Assembly (NCBI RefSeq): GCF_001544355.1
Contig: NZ_BCQI01000020.1
Coordinates: 1 to 49,663 of the forward strand
Reading direction: 5' to 3'
Source: Alicyclobacillus acidiphilus NBRC 100859
GTDB lineage: Bacteria; Bacillota; Bacilli; Alicyclobacillales; Alicyclobacillaceae
DNA: 49,663 bases
Under the pieces are notes generated by a model. The model ran no database searches. It saw only the letters and a program-made list of their open reading frames with translations, and had not been told where the DNA came from. The position numbers were made by a program, and so were the translations under genes. Of the stretch, positions 25,414 to 33,995 are shown piece by piece (positions within the stretch are counted from its first letter, which is position 1; each line of letters starts with the position of its first letter).

Positions 25414-26373
25414 GTGGTTCATTACGTCATCCATAGAATATTGCAAGCCATCCCTACCATGTTTGGAATCACGGCGCTAAGTTTCCTTCTTATGCATATC
25501 ATTCCAGGCGGACCCGCTGTCGTGATGTTGGGAGATAAGGCTACCCCACAGTTGATTGCGCAAATTAATCGCTCGTTAGGTCTAGATAAACCGCTGTATG
25601 TTCAATATGCTATTTGGCTTTGGCATCTTCTGCACGGCAACTTTGGTTATTCCTATACGTATCATCAAAATGTGATCAGTCTTATCGTGGAAAATCTGCC
25701 TCGTACGCTCATTTTGGTTGTCGTTGCGATCACGCTTTCCCATATTGTTGCAATTGGTTTAGGTGTGATTCAAGCAATACGGCGAGAGAAAATCGTCGAC
25801 AACCTAATCACGATCGTCGTCTACTTTCTCTATTCCATGCCGACGTTTTGGCTTGGAATGATTCTCATTTCCATCTTTTCAATCAACCTGCATTGGTTGC
25901 CGTCAGGCGGTGTAGCCAATTCGCCAGAACAAAATCCAACCTTGCTTTCCGAGCTCGATCACATCGTCCTTCCAGGCGTGGTGTTGATTTTGGTTACCAT
26001 CCCTGGATGGAGCCGATATCTTCGTTCGTCGATGATTGAAACGTTAATTCAGGACTACATCAGGACAGCGCATGCGAAGGGACTGAAGCGCTCCCAGGTA
26101 TTGTTGAAGCATGCGTTGCGCAACTCCCTGCTCCCGTTGGTTACACTCGCCGGGATGAGCGTGCCGTCATTATTTAGTGGGGCGCTCATCATTGAGATGA
26201 TTTTTAATTACCCTGGCATGGGGCTCCTATTCTGGAATGCAGCTCAAAATCGGGATTACCCTATTCTGTTGGGCATTGTAACGCTGGTTGGTGTGATGAC
26301 GATCGTAGGGAATCTTTTAGCGGATTGTGTATACAGCGTCTTGGATCCGAGAATCAAGTACAGTCATCAGTAA
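25414..26373 (+). CDS. Peptide ABC transporter permease (DppB/OppB-type)
   Basis: The 319-residue protein has the OppB pattern: MVHYVIHRILQAIPTMFGIT, a GLDKPLYVQYAIWL segment, six helices and the EAA loop (RTAHAKGLKRSQVLLKHALRNSLLP). GTG is the start with AGGAGG upstream, 4 bp after the previous gene. No DppD/DppF-type ATPase follows; the next gene is ribokinase, so the ATPases must be encoded elsewhere. Confidence 0.88.
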   Translation: MVHYVIHRILQAIPTMFGITALSFLLMHIIPGGPAVVMLGDKATPQLIAQINRSLGLDKPLYVQYAIWLWHLLHGNFGYSYTYHQNVISLIVENLPRTLILVVVAITLSHIVAIGLGVIQAIRREKIVDNLITIVVYFLYSMPTFWLGMILISIFSINLHWLPSGGVANSPEQNPTLLSELDHIVLPGVVLILVTIPGWSRYLRSSMIETLIQDYIRTAHAKGLKRSQVLLKHALRNSLLPLVTLAGMSVPSLFSGALIIEMIFNYPGMGLLFWNAAQNRDYPILLGIVTLVGVMTIVGNLLADCVYSVLDPRIKYSHQ

Positions 26374-26463
26374 CGTGAAGCTTGAACCGAGGTTCCTATC
26401 GGTGTTAGCATGATACGGAATTGACATTCAAACACTGGCATGAACCGAGGATTGGGTGAGTTT

Positions 26464-27375
26464 ATGAGAATTGCTGTCGTTGGCAGTCTGAACATGGACA
26501 TTGTAAATCGGGTTGAGAGAAATCCAGTGCCTGGGGAAACTTTGAAAGCGGAATCGACGGAGTACATGAGCGGTGGCAAAGGCGCCAATCAGGCTGTTGC
26601 AGCCGCCCGGGCAGGGGCAGATGTGATCATGGTCGGCGCTGTAGGGACTGATGGGTTCGGCGGGGAATTATGCGACTCGTTGAATCGCGAGGGCATTGAT
26701 ACTCAATATGTCTTCAAGAAACCGGGCAGTTCAGGACTTGCGTTTATCACCGTAAATGCGGATGGAGAAAACAGTATCATTTTGTCCGAAGGGGCGAATG
26801 GAAAACTCGACAAGACCGATGTTTTCATGGCGGAATCCGTCCGAAACGCGGATGCCATGTTGGTGCAAAATGAGATCCCCATGGACACGGTACAAGCGGC
26901 GATTGAATTGGCGCGCCAAAATGGGATTCGGGTATTTTATAACCCTGCGCCAGCAAGTGCAGCCTCGAAATCTTTCATAAACGGGATCGACGTATTGATT
27001 TTGAATGAAAGTGAAGCTAATATCATCTTGCAACGAAATTTGTCGAATCAAAGCGACTTGGAAGATGCGGTGCATCAACTGTTGCATTTGGGCGCGAAGT
27101 CGGTTGTTTTGACACTCGGGGCGCAAGGACTCATGTATGGTGACTCAAGAGCGATTGTCCGACTGCCTGCGTTTTCTGTGAACGCGCTTGATACGACTGC
27201 CGCAGGAGATACGTTCGCTGGCTATTTTGCCACGGTGTTCAACGTCGAAAATGCGATGGAAGCGCTAAGAATGGCTTCGGCAGCGTCGGCGATTTGCGTC
27301 ACTAGAAAAGGCGCCCAGAGGTCAATTCCATATTGCGACGAGGTTTCGGCTTTCTTGGAAACGAACTCTATGTAG
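26464..27375 (+). CDS. rbsK: Ribokinase
   Basis: The 303-residue protein shows both PfkB signatures: SGGKGANQAVAAARAGADV near residue 35 and DTTAAGDTFAGYFA with the catalytic Asp near residue 245, plus the N-terminal VVGSLNMDIV. It phosphorylates ribose to ribose-5-phosphate. ATG 26464 follows GGGTGAG; an in-frame ATG at 26440 has no good ribosome-binding site. It lies upstream of rbsR rather than inside the rbs transport operon, and a ribose-type operator lies just after its stop. Confidence 0.9.
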   Translation: MRIAVVGSLNMDIVNRVERNPVPGETLKAESTEYMSGGKGANQAVAAARAGADVIMVGAVGTDGFGGELCDSLNREGIDTQYVFKKPGSSGLAFITVNADGENSIILSEGANGKLDKTDVFMAESVRNADAMLVQNEIPMDTVQAAIELARQNGIRVFYNPAPASAASKSFINGIDVLILNESEANIILQRNLSNQSDLEDAVHQLLHLGAKSVVLTLGAQGLMYGDSRAIVRLPAFSVNALDTTAAGDTFAGYFATVFNVENAMEALRMASAASAICVTRKGAQRSIPYCDEVSAFLETNSM

Positions 27376-27384
27376 TTTGTGCGG

Positions 27385-27402
27385 TGTGGAAACGTTACCA
27401 CA
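27385..27402. promoter_or_regulatory. LacI-family operator 1 (ribose regulon)
   Basis: TGTGGAAACGTTACCACA, a near-perfect palindrome, lies 10 bp after rbsK in front of the decayed copy of the rbsR 5' end. Its reverse complement is the exact sequence of operator 3. Confidence 0.85.
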
Positions 27403-27415
27403 GGCCCTGCGGCGG

Positions 27416-27545
27416 TTGATGATTGGTCAAAGAAGTTGCTCGAATCGCCGATGTGTTTGCTTCTCCATGGTGCCAGCGTCATTCATGAGAGCGGATACTT
27501 GGAAATCAAAGGCGCTTTCGGGCTGTTTAAAACGACCGTTGTTGG
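27416..27545 (+). pseudogene. Decayed duplicate of the rbsR 5' end
   Basis: This stretch aligns with the start of rbsR about 229 bp downstream, including the preceding operator. Shared blocks are TCAAAGAAGTTGC, a TCTCC/TCTAC helix-turn-helix region and GAGAGCGGATAC. Conceptually it encodes VKEVARIADV, then a one-base insertion and a stop where rbsR continues. It is a remnant of a tandem duplication of the repressor's promoter, operator and DNA-binding region. The duplication may also keep a second operator for looping. Confidence 0.75.
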
Positions 27546-27612
27546 AGAGAACTGTTCGGGGATTTCGCGAACGTTCCGGCTACCTTGGTCGCGAACTCAT
27601 TTTATCTCGCGA

Positions 27613-27630
27613 TATGGAAACGTTACCACA
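27613..27630. promoter_or_regulatory. LacI-family operator 2, before rbsR
   Basis: TATGGAAACGTTACCACA lies 14 bp before the rbsR start codon and overlaps its ribosome-binding region, indicating autoregulation. Confidence 0.85.
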
Positions 27631-27644
27631 GGGGGTGTGAGGTC

Positions 27645-28613
27645 TTGGCGACAATCAAAGAAGTTGCCCGACTCGCTGGTGTATCTGTTTCTACGGTGTC
27701 TCGCGTGATTAATGAGAGCGGATACGTGGAGAAGAAGACGAAGCAAAAGGTCTTGAGTGTGATGAGGGACCTGCGCTTTACCCCGAGTTCTGTGGCAAGG
27801 GGATTGGTTAGCGGGAAAACTTCTACGATTGGTCTGTTGATTCCGGACGTCTCCAACCCGTTCTTCGCGGAAGTCGCTAGAGGCAGTGAAGACGCAGCGA
27901 TTGAGGCCGGTTTTACGGTGTTTCTTTGTAACACGGATTGGAAATTAGAGCGAGAAGAAATGTATTTACAGGTTTTGAAAAACAAATCTGTCGAGGGCAT
28001 CGTATTTCTCGGAAATCGATCCGACGAAAGCACACTACTGAAATCTGTCGGGGACATACCTTGTGTTTTTGTGGACAGACGGCTGTCCAAGCAGAGGAAC
28101 TATATCTGGGTCGATCATGAGTACGGGGCTAGGTTGGCAACCGAAAAACTGATTTCGATTGGGTGCAAACGCATCGTCCATATTTCAGGCCCGGAAAATT
28201 CCAATTCAGCAAAGCTTCGAGAGCGGGGCTTCACTAAAACCGTAAAAGAGCATGGTCTAGATAATTGGCAAGTCGTTCAGGGGGATTTCTCCTTTGCGGG
28301 CGGTTACGATGCGGCCAAAATCCTTCTGTCGGGCGATAATCCTCCGGATGGAGTCTTTGCGGGAAATGACATGATGGCATTTGGCTTCATTCGAGCGGCG
28401 AACGAACTGGGTATCCGAATTCCCGATGAGGTGTCTATCATCGGCTACGACGATATCGAGATGGCAAAGTGCGTTTCTCCAGCCCTGACGACGATTCGCC
28501 AACCGGCGTATCAAATGGGACGAACGGCCTTCTTATCGTTGAAGGATTTCGCGAGTTCCGATGTTGTTGAATTCCAACCAGAACTCATCCTTCGGAATTC
28601 AACCAAAGCGTGA
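27645..28613 (+). CDS. rbsR: LacI-family ribose operon repressor
   Basis: The 322-residue protein starts with a LacI helix-turn-helix (TIKEVARLAGVSVSTVSRVINESGYVE) and continues with a periplasmic-binding-protein-like sensor domain (GLLIPDVSNPFFAEVARGSEDAA). The start is TTG at 27645, 7 bases after GGGGGTG. Three matching operators (before the decayed copy, before itself and before rbsD) and its position identify it as the regulator of the ribose genes. Ligand identity (ribose or ribose-5-phosphate) is inferred. Confidence 0.88.
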   Translation: MATIKEVARLAGVSVSTVSRVINESGYVEKKTKQKVLSVMRDLRFTPSSVARGLVSGKTSTIGLLIPDVSNPFFAEVARGSEDAAIEAGFTVFLCNTDWKLEREEMYLQVLKNKSVEGIVFLGNRSDESTLLKSVGDIPCVFVDRRLSKQRNYIWVDHEYGARLATEKLISIGCKRIVHISGPENSNSAKLRERGFTKTVKEHGLDNWQVVQGDFSFAGGYDAAKILLSGDNPPDGVFAGNDMMAFGFIRAANELGIRIPDEVSIIGYDDIEMAKCVSPALTTIRQPAYQMGRTAFLSLKDFASSDVVEFQPELILRNSTKA

Positions 28614-28629
28614 GCATTTTTACATACGA

Positions 28630-28647
28630 TGTGGTAACGTTTCCACA
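28630..28647. promoter_or_regulatory. LacI-family operator 3, before rbsD
   Basis: TGTGGTAACGTTTCCACA is the exact reverse complement of operator 1 and lies 25 bp before the rbsD start, where a bound repressor would block the transport operon. Confidence 0.88.
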
Positions 28648-28671
28648 TTATTGGGAGAGAGAAGAGAAATC

Positions 28672-29064
28672 ATGAAGCGTAGCGGTATTTTACATGGGAA
28701 GCTTTCTCAGGTGATCGCTGAACTCGGGCACGGACAGACCATCGTAATCGCCGATTATGGATTGCCTGTACCAAAGGGGATTCCATTCATCGACTTGGCG
28801 GTTCGAAAAAATGTCCCGTCCATGACGAGTGTGCTCGAGACAGTGCTTCACGAACTCCGAGTGGAGAAGGCGGTCGTCGCAACTGAATTAGAAGCGACGA
28901 ATCCCGGTTTGCATAAGGAGATCTGTTCCATGCTCGGTATCAATGTGGAACAGGTTTCTCATGATGACTTGAAGGCTATGACCGAGACAGCAAGCGTGAT
29001 CGTTCGAACTGGAGAATGGACGTCTTACGCAAACATCGTGTTATTCGCAGGCGTTGTCTTTTAA
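28672..29064 (+). CDS. rbsD: D-ribose pyranase
   Basis: The 130-residue protein is full length for RbsD, with the family N-terminus MKRSGILHGKLSQVIAELGHG and the DYGLPVPKG active-site segment; the catalytic His (LHG) is kept. It interconverts pyranose and furanose ribose so that ribokinase can use it. ATG 28672 follows GGGAGAGAAG. First gene of the transport operon. Confidence 0.92.
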   Translation: MKRSGILHGKLSQVIAELGHGQTIVIADYGLPVPKGIPFIDLAVRKNVPSMTSVLETVLHELRVEKAVVATELEATNPGLHKEICSMLGINVEQVSHDDLKAMTETASVIVRTGEWTSYANIVLFAGVVF

Positions 29065-29081
29065 CCAGGAGGTGGTCAGGC

Positions 29082-29756
29082 ATGGGACAACTGAAAATGC
29101 AGGGAATCAGTAAAGCGTTTTCGGGCGTACAGGTTTTGCAGGATGTCGAACTTGTCGTGGAAAGTGGAACGGTTCTGGCACTGCTCGGTGAAAACGGGGC
29201 CGGGAAGTCGACACTGATGAAAATCTTGACTGGAGAGTACGAAGCGAGTTCCGGACAAATTTTGATTGACGGCGAACCGGTTCAAATCAAGAACGTCGAT
29301 GACGCTCGCAAGTATGGCATCGGGATGATTCATCAGGAACTCAATTTGTTCCCGAATTTATCGATTGCTGACAACTTTTTGATCGGCAATGAAAGCGATT
29401 TTAACAAATCGGGGTTCCTAGAGGGTAAGAAACTGAACGAAATGGTTGCGAGCGTGCTGAAACGCATCAATCTAGCTCGGCATCCTTCTGAGTTGGTTGG
29501 GAATCTGGGAATAGGCGAACAGCAATTGGTGGAGATCGGGAAATCTCTCCTGCGGGAAGTTCGGTACATGATCATGGACGAGCCAACAGCAGCGCTCACC
29601 GAGAGCGAAACCGAACGGTTGTTTGAAATTATTGAGTCACTCAAGCAACAGGGTGTTGGAATCATCTACATATCCCACCGGATGGAAGAGCTCTATCGGA
29701 TAGCCGATTACGTGTCTGTCTTACGGGATGGCCGTTTCATGCGACGAGGGACATGA
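29082..29756 (+). CDS. rbsA: Ribose ABC transporter ATPase, N-terminal half of split RbsA
   Basis: The 224-residue product contains the first ABC domain of RbsA: Walker A GENGAGKST, a GMIHQELNLFPNLSIADN Q-loop region, signature LGIGEQQLVEIGKSL, Walker B IMDEPTAAL and switch ISHRMEE. It ends RFMRRGT-stop exactly where the linker to the second domain is expected. AGGAGGTGG precedes ATG 29082. The stop overlaps the ATG of the second half (ATGA). One extra base would restore a normal fused RbsA of about 500 residues, so this is either a frameshift (or sequencing error) or a coupled two-piece ATPase. Confidence 0.85.
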   Translation: MGQLKMQGISKAFSGVQVLQDVELVVESGTVLALLGENGAGKSTLMKILTGEYEASSGQILIDGEPVQIKNVDDARKYGIGMIHQELNLFPNLSIADNFLIGNESDFNKSGFLEGKKLNEMVASVLKRINLARHPSELVGNLGIGEQQLVEIGKSLLREVRYMIMDEPTAALTESETERLFEIIESLKQQGVGIIYISHRMEELYRIADYVSVLRDGRFMRRGT

Positions 29757-30580
29757 AGACCGCGGATGAGAAGGAACTCATCGCGATGATGGTTGGACGG
29801 ACAGTCGAAAACCGTTATCCGAGAGTTGCCGCCAACCCAGGCGAAACCATTCTCAAGGCGGTGAATGTGCGGACTGACCGCGTCAAAGACGCTTCCATAG
29901 AACTGCGTGCGGGCGAAATCGTCGGACTTGGTGGATTGATGGGGGCAGGAAGAACGGAGTTCGCAAGGGCGCTTGCTGGCGTTGATCGGGTGCTGAGCGG
30001 AGAAATCGAATTCCGCGGCGAACGGGTGTCGTTTAAAAATCCTGGGGATGCCATTCGCAAAGGCATCGCATTTGTCACTGAAGATCGGAAATCGCAGGGC
30101 GTGATTTTGCAGTTTAGCGTTCGCGAGAACATGGCGTTGCCTACATTGAGCCAGAGACAGCGAATGGGATTTATCAATATGAAACGCGAGCGGACGTTTA
30201 CAGCAGATATGATCGAGAAACTTCACGTTCGCCTAAGTTCGATGGAACAAGCGGTGGAGAGTCTAAGCGGCGGAAACCAGCAAAAGATTGTGATTGCGAA
30301 GTGGCTGGCAAGAGATCCAGCTCTGCTCATTTTGGACGAACCGACACGCGGCATTGATGTGGGCGCGAAACGAGAAATTTACGACTTGATGAACGAGATG
30401 AAATCCGAAGGCAGAGCGATTCTCATGATCTCGTCTGATCTACCCGAACTTCTTGGCATATGTGATCGGATCTACGTCATGCACGAGGGGAAGACAATGG
30501 GTGAGCTCGAAGGCGAGTCCATGAATGAAAGTAACTTTATCAAACTAGCAACGGGGAGAGATTTGGCATGGATTGGGTAA
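29753..30580 (+). CDS. rbsA: Ribose ABC transporter ATPase, C-terminal half of split RbsA
   Basis: The 275-residue product begins MKTADEKELIAMMVGR, the usual RbsA inter-domain sequence, and carries the second ABC domain: the degenerate Walker A GLMGAGRTEFARAL typical of RbsA, signature LSGGNQQK, Walker B LILDEPTRGIDVGAK and the C-terminal ISSDLPELLGICDR. It has no Shine-Dalgarno sequence of its own, only the ATGA overlap, so its translation depends on the first half or on frameshifting. It overlaps rbsC by 13 bp. Confidence 0.85.
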   Translation: MKTADEKELIAMMVGRTVENRYPRVAANPGETILKAVNVRTDRVKDASIELRAGEIVGLGGLMGAGRTEFARALAGVDRVLSGEIEFRGERVSFKNPGDAIRKGIAFVTEDRKSQGVILQFSVRENMALPTLSQRQRMGFINMKRERTFTADMIEKLHVRLSSMEQAVESLSGGNQQKIVIAKWLARDPALLILDEPTRGIDVGAKREIYDLMNEMKSEGRAILMISSDLPELLGICDRIYVMHEGKTMGELEGESMNESNFIKLATGRDLAWIG

Positions 30581-31491
30581 GGAAATACCGCTTAGGGCCA
30601 CTCATTGGTTTCGTTATTTTATTCATTGTTTTATCGATTCTCTCGTCGCAATTTCTCACATTTGACAATCTGCGTAACGTGGCTCTTCAAACCACCGTTA
30701 ACGCTCTGCTGTCAGTAGGCATGACTTTTGTCATCTTAACGTCTGGTATCGATCTCTCAGTCGGCTCAACCCTGGCACTGAGTTCAGCGATCGCAGCGCA
30801 ATTGATGGTTTCTCACGTGAATGTCGCTTTGGCTTGCATAGTCGGAGTGGTCATTGGTGGATTAGCCGGCGCTTTAAATGGACTTTTGGTGTCCTATGGG
30901 AACCTTGCTCCTTTTATCGTAACCCTTGGTACTCAACAGTTGTTTCGAGGTCTGACAGAAGTCTACACGCAAGGTATGCCGATTTATAATTTGCCAACTT
31001 CGTTTACCGACTTTGGAACCGGAACAGTCCTAGGTATACCGATACCTGTCATTCTAGCTGCGATCATGTTCATTGCAGGTTGGATTGTTCTCCGGAAAAC
31101 GGTGATTGGCCGGAAAATCTACGCTTTGGGTGGGAATTTGAAGGTAGCTCACCTGGCGGGCATCAAGGTAAAGCGCTACTTGGTTTGGGTTTACGTGGCG
31201 TGTGGCGTCCTAGCTGCACTTGGAGGCCTGGTGTTGACGGCTCGCCTAGGTTCAGCTGAATCAACCGCCGGCACCGGATACGAACTGAACGCGATCACTG
31301 CGGTCGTTCTCGGTGGTACCAGCTTGCTTGGCGGTGAAGGCAGTGTCATCGGTACGCTGATCGGCGCGCTGATTTTGGGGGTGATTGATGACGGACTTAA
31401 CTTGTTGAATGTGAACTCGTTCTGGCAAGACGCTGTGACTGGTTTGATTATCTTGATCGCGATTCTGTTAGATCGAAAAAAATCACGGTGA
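30568..31491 (+). CDS. rbsC: Ribose ABC transporter permease
   Basis: The 307-residue protein has the hydrophobic profile of RbsC and conserved stretches (GMTFVILTSGIDLSVGSTLALSS, and LGGTSLLGGEGSVIGTLIGALILGVIDDGLNLL). It dimerises to form the ribose channel. The start codon lies inside the end of the second rbsA half; expression is coupled. Confidence 0.92.
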   Translation: MDWVRKYRLGPLIGFVILFIVLSILSSQFLTFDNLRNVALQTTVNALLSVGMTFVILTSGIDLSVGSTLALSSAIAAQLMVSHVNVALACIVGVVIGGLAGALNGLLVSYGNLAPFIVTLGTQQLFRGLTEVYTQGMPIYNLPTSFTDFGTGTVLGIPIPVILAAIMFIAGWIVLRKTVIGRKIYALGGNLKVAHLAGIKVKRYLVWVYVACGVLAALGGLVLTARLGSAESTAGTGYELNAITAVVLGGTSLLGGEGSVIGTLIGALILGVIDDGLNLLNVNSFWQDAVTGLIILIAILLDRKKSR

Positions 31492-31515
31492 AGTTGACTA
31501 AAATTGGGGGAATCA

Positions 31516-32460
31516 ATGATGAAGATGTGGAAGTTGGCTGCGATGAGCACAGTAGCAATTGGAATGCTGGCGACAAGTTTTACGACCGCATATGCTGGAA
31601 CCGCGAAGACCGCCTCGGTGTCGGGCAAAACGATTGGATTTGCTGATTCGACACTGACGAATCCGTACTTTGTCGCACTGCAAAAAGGCGTGGATTCTGA
31701 GGCTAAGAAGTATGGACTCAAGGTCATCAACGACAACGCAAACAACGATGACTCGACTCAGCTCAACCAGGTTGAGGACCTCATCCAACAACACGTCAGC
31801 GTGATTCTTTTGAATCCTGTAGACAGCCAGAGCCTGTCCAGTGCGGTGAAGGCTGCGAATAGCGCTGGAATTCCAGTCATCACGCTGGATCGCAGCGTCA
31901 ACAGCGGCAAGGTTGCGACGTTTATCGCCTCCGACAGCGTCCTGGCGGGCAAGATGGCCGCCCAAGAACTGATCAAGGCACTGCATGGCAAGGGCACGGT
32001 CGTCGAGCTTCAAGGGATCCTGGGCGAATCAGCTGAGATTGACCGGGAGCAAGGATTCGATAAGGAAATTGCAACCGCTCCTGGAATCAAGGTGGTCGCG
32101 AAGCAAAGCGCCAATTTTGACCGCGCTACGGCCATGAACGTGATGCAAAACATCTTGCAGGCGCATCCGACTATCAACGGCGTGTTCGCTCAGAACGATG
32201 AGATGGCTCTGGGAGCTCTCGAAGCGATTCAGCAGGCCGGCAAGAAGAATATCAAGGTTGTCGGCATCGACGGGGAACAAGAAGCGATTAACGATGTGAA
32301 TAAAGGAACGATGTATGCAGACATCGCTCAGCAACCCACAGAAGAAGGTGTGCTTGGCATCGACTACGCTGTCAAGCTGCTGAAGGGCCAAAAGATTCCG
32401 AGCAAAGTCAATTCGCCTTTGCATCTTGTGACGAAGGGCTCCAAGTTCAAAGGTTTCTAA
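31516..32460 (+). CDS. rbsB: Ribose ABC transporter substrate-binding protein
   Basis: The 314-residue protein has a signal peptide (KLAAMSTVAIGMLATSFTTAYA) and a type-I periplasmic-binding fold (GFADSTLTNPYFVALQKGVDSEAKK; ITLDRSVNSG; VFAQNDEMALGALEAI). As with the peptide-binding protein at 22728, no lipobox Cys follows the hydrophobic segment. GGGGGA precedes two adjacent ATGs (31516, 31519). Last gene of the operon, followed by a terminator. Confidence 0.9.
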   Translation: MMKMWKLAAMSTVAIGMLATSFTTAYAGTAKTASVSGKTIGFADSTLTNPYFVALQKGVDSEAKKYGLKVINDNANNDDSTQLNQVEDLIQQHVSVILLNPVDSQSLSSAVKAANSAGIPVITLDRSVNSGKVATFIASDSVLAGKMAAQELIKALHGKGTVVELQGILGESAEIDREQGFDKEIATAPGIKVVAKQSANFDRATAMNVMQNILQAHPTINGVFAQNDEMALGALEAIQQAGKKNIKVVGIDGEQEAINDVNKGTMYADIAQQPTEEGVLGIDYAVKLLKGQKIPSKVNSPLHLVTKGSKFKGF

Positions 32461-32485
32461 TCACCATGCGGAGCGTTTGATGAGA

Positions 32486-32524
32486 ACCATCCTCGCCTGA
32501 ACGACACGGGCGGGGATGGTTTTT
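32486..32524 (+). terminator. Terminator after rbsB
   Basis: AACCATCC-CGCC and GGCG-GGATGGTT form a 12-bp stem with a bulge, followed by TTTT. Confidence 0.85.
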
Positions 32525-32559
32525 GCTTTGATCGCAAGTCAAAATCTCCTGTCGTCCGC

Positions 32560-33669
32560 TCATTTCGGGAGGGGAGATTGGTGGATGAGATCTGTTAAAG
32601 CGCGATGCCACGCTACATCTCTCCACATTCCGACAAACTGAGGGCCGCAGAAGTTGCTCGTCGCCATCGCCATCCAACGGCCTGTGCCTGCGGCGGAGCG
32701 AACGCCTGCCTCGCATAGTTCTTTCACCCAGTCCCATTTCAGAAGAGGCCAGTCTTTGTAGTCGACGACTCCCCAGCATTCGGTGGTGACAAGCGGTTTT
32801 TGGCTGGCGATGGACCATTTTGCAATCTGTTGGATTTGCTGTTCGAGACAGCCGATCCAATGAGCTGGATTACTGCGATAGAGCTGTTCGGCAGATGCGA
32901 CCAAGTTCTCGTAGCCCGTCATGGAAAAGCGTTCGTAGTGATATCCGACGCGATCGTAGAAATCGCTCGCTTGAGCCATCCAGATGTGCGGCTCCAAGAG
33001 ATCCATAAAGGAAACATCTTCGGTCGCGAGTGTATCGTATTCGGACGTGATCGAATAGCAGTAACGCAATTGTGGATATTTCGCGCGTACGAGATCGATG
33101 GAGGTCTTCATCCAAGCGTTTCCTTCTGGCGTATTTCGCCTCACTTCTGTGCCAACCGGTTTGCCAAGCGCGGGGGCAAGGAACGGGGCCCAGCAGCTGA
33201 GAGGAAATTCGTTGCAGAGATCGACATAGAGAATGTGATCCAGAAGTCCAGCGTCGGCAACGTGGTCGAGGGTTCGAATCCATCGGGTTGCCATGTCCTC
33301 CGGCGAGTGAATGTTCATCCTGTGATTCTCCAGGTCTTCGCGGAACCACGTGGACAGCGCGACATAGATGTTCCGCTGAGCACACTTCGAAATAAACTCA
33401 ATCAGATGATCCTTGAGGTGATGGATTGTGTTCAACGCGGGCGATCCCCAGTCTTGCACGCTCCATTCCGGCTTCAGGGTCCATGGTCGATCGGGATCGA
33501 CAGCGATCAGGTGGGGGAACGCGTCGATGCGCACAGCGTCGTAGCCCCGCTCCTGAAGTTCGTCCAACACTTGGTCCCAATCTTCGTAACCGGCTCCCGG
33601 CCAGCGCCGCTCAATCCAGGAAAAATCCCACATGGTGATGGCTAGTGGATGTTTGATGGCCATGGTCAT
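32560..33669 (-). CDS. Cellulase-like clan-A glycoside hydrolase, cytoplasmic
   Basis: The roughly 369-residue protein has a (beta/alpha)8 glycosidase pattern: strand-1 MWDFSWIERRWPGAGYED, GYDAVRIDAFPHLI, an NE acid/base motif (DLCNEFPLSCW, near residue 158) and a nucleophile strand TTECWG (near residue 308). This matches the cellulase-like families of clan GH-A. No signal peptide is present, so the substrate would be an imported small glycoside. ATG at 33669 follows GGGGAG. It converges on the rbs operon and is not obviously part of it. The substrate is unknown. Confidence 0.75.
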   Translation of the reverse strand: MTMAIKHPLAITMWDFSWIERRWPGAGYEDWDQVLDELQERGYDAVRIDAFPHLIAVDPDRPWTLKPEWSVQDWGSPALNTIHHLKDHLIEFISKCAQRNIYVALSTWFREDLENHRMNIHSPEDMATRWIRTLDHVADAGLLDHILYVDLCNEFPLSCWAPFLAPALGKPVGTEVRRNTPEGNAWMKTSIDLVRAKYPQLRYCYSITSEYDTLATEDVSFMDLLEPHIWMAQASDFYDRVGYHYERFSMTGYENLVASAEQLYRSNPAHWIGCLEQQIQQIAKWSIASQKPLVTTECWGVVDYKDWPLLKWDWVKELCEAGVRSAAGTGRWMAMATSNFCGPQFVGMWRDVAWHRALTDLIHQSPLPK

Positions 33670-33726
33670 ATTCGCAGGCTCCCCTCGTCCTTGTTGAACT
33701 TGCCTCCCACGCATTCCGCACCGACA

Positions 33727-33968
33727 CTACGGCTGCAATGGGAGCCGCAAACGACCGAGTGTCAGGTGGGGGATATAGGGGCGCGATCGATCCAGATACG
33801 ACTCCAATACTCCGGTGTACAGTCGATCATGCAAACTCATGATGTCATCTTTGCCAAAGTCACGTGAGGGGGAATCAAATCCGCGAGCGGATCGTACTTG
33901 GCCCTCAGCGTATGAAGGGATTGGGCATTCGGAAATTCCGGAAACAGATGGATTGCCCTCAGAACCAT
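33727..33968 (-). pseudogene. 2'-5' RNA ligase family gene with internal deletion and frameshift
   Basis: Two short frames together give a broken 2H-phosphoesterase. The first (33968 to 33837) reads MVLRAIHLFPEFPNAQSLHT, then RAKYDPLADLIPPHVTL with the first HxT motif. The second, in another frame (33840 to 33727), reads SLHDRLYTGVLESYL and YIPHLTLGRL with the second HxT motif. In intact LigT/YjcG-like proteins the two motifs are about 80 residues apart with a full domain between; here that middle is missing. The remnant lies between the glycosidase and EamA genes on the same strand. Confidence 0.75.
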
Positions 33969-33995
33969 ATTACATCACCACTATCGCGCTTTTTG

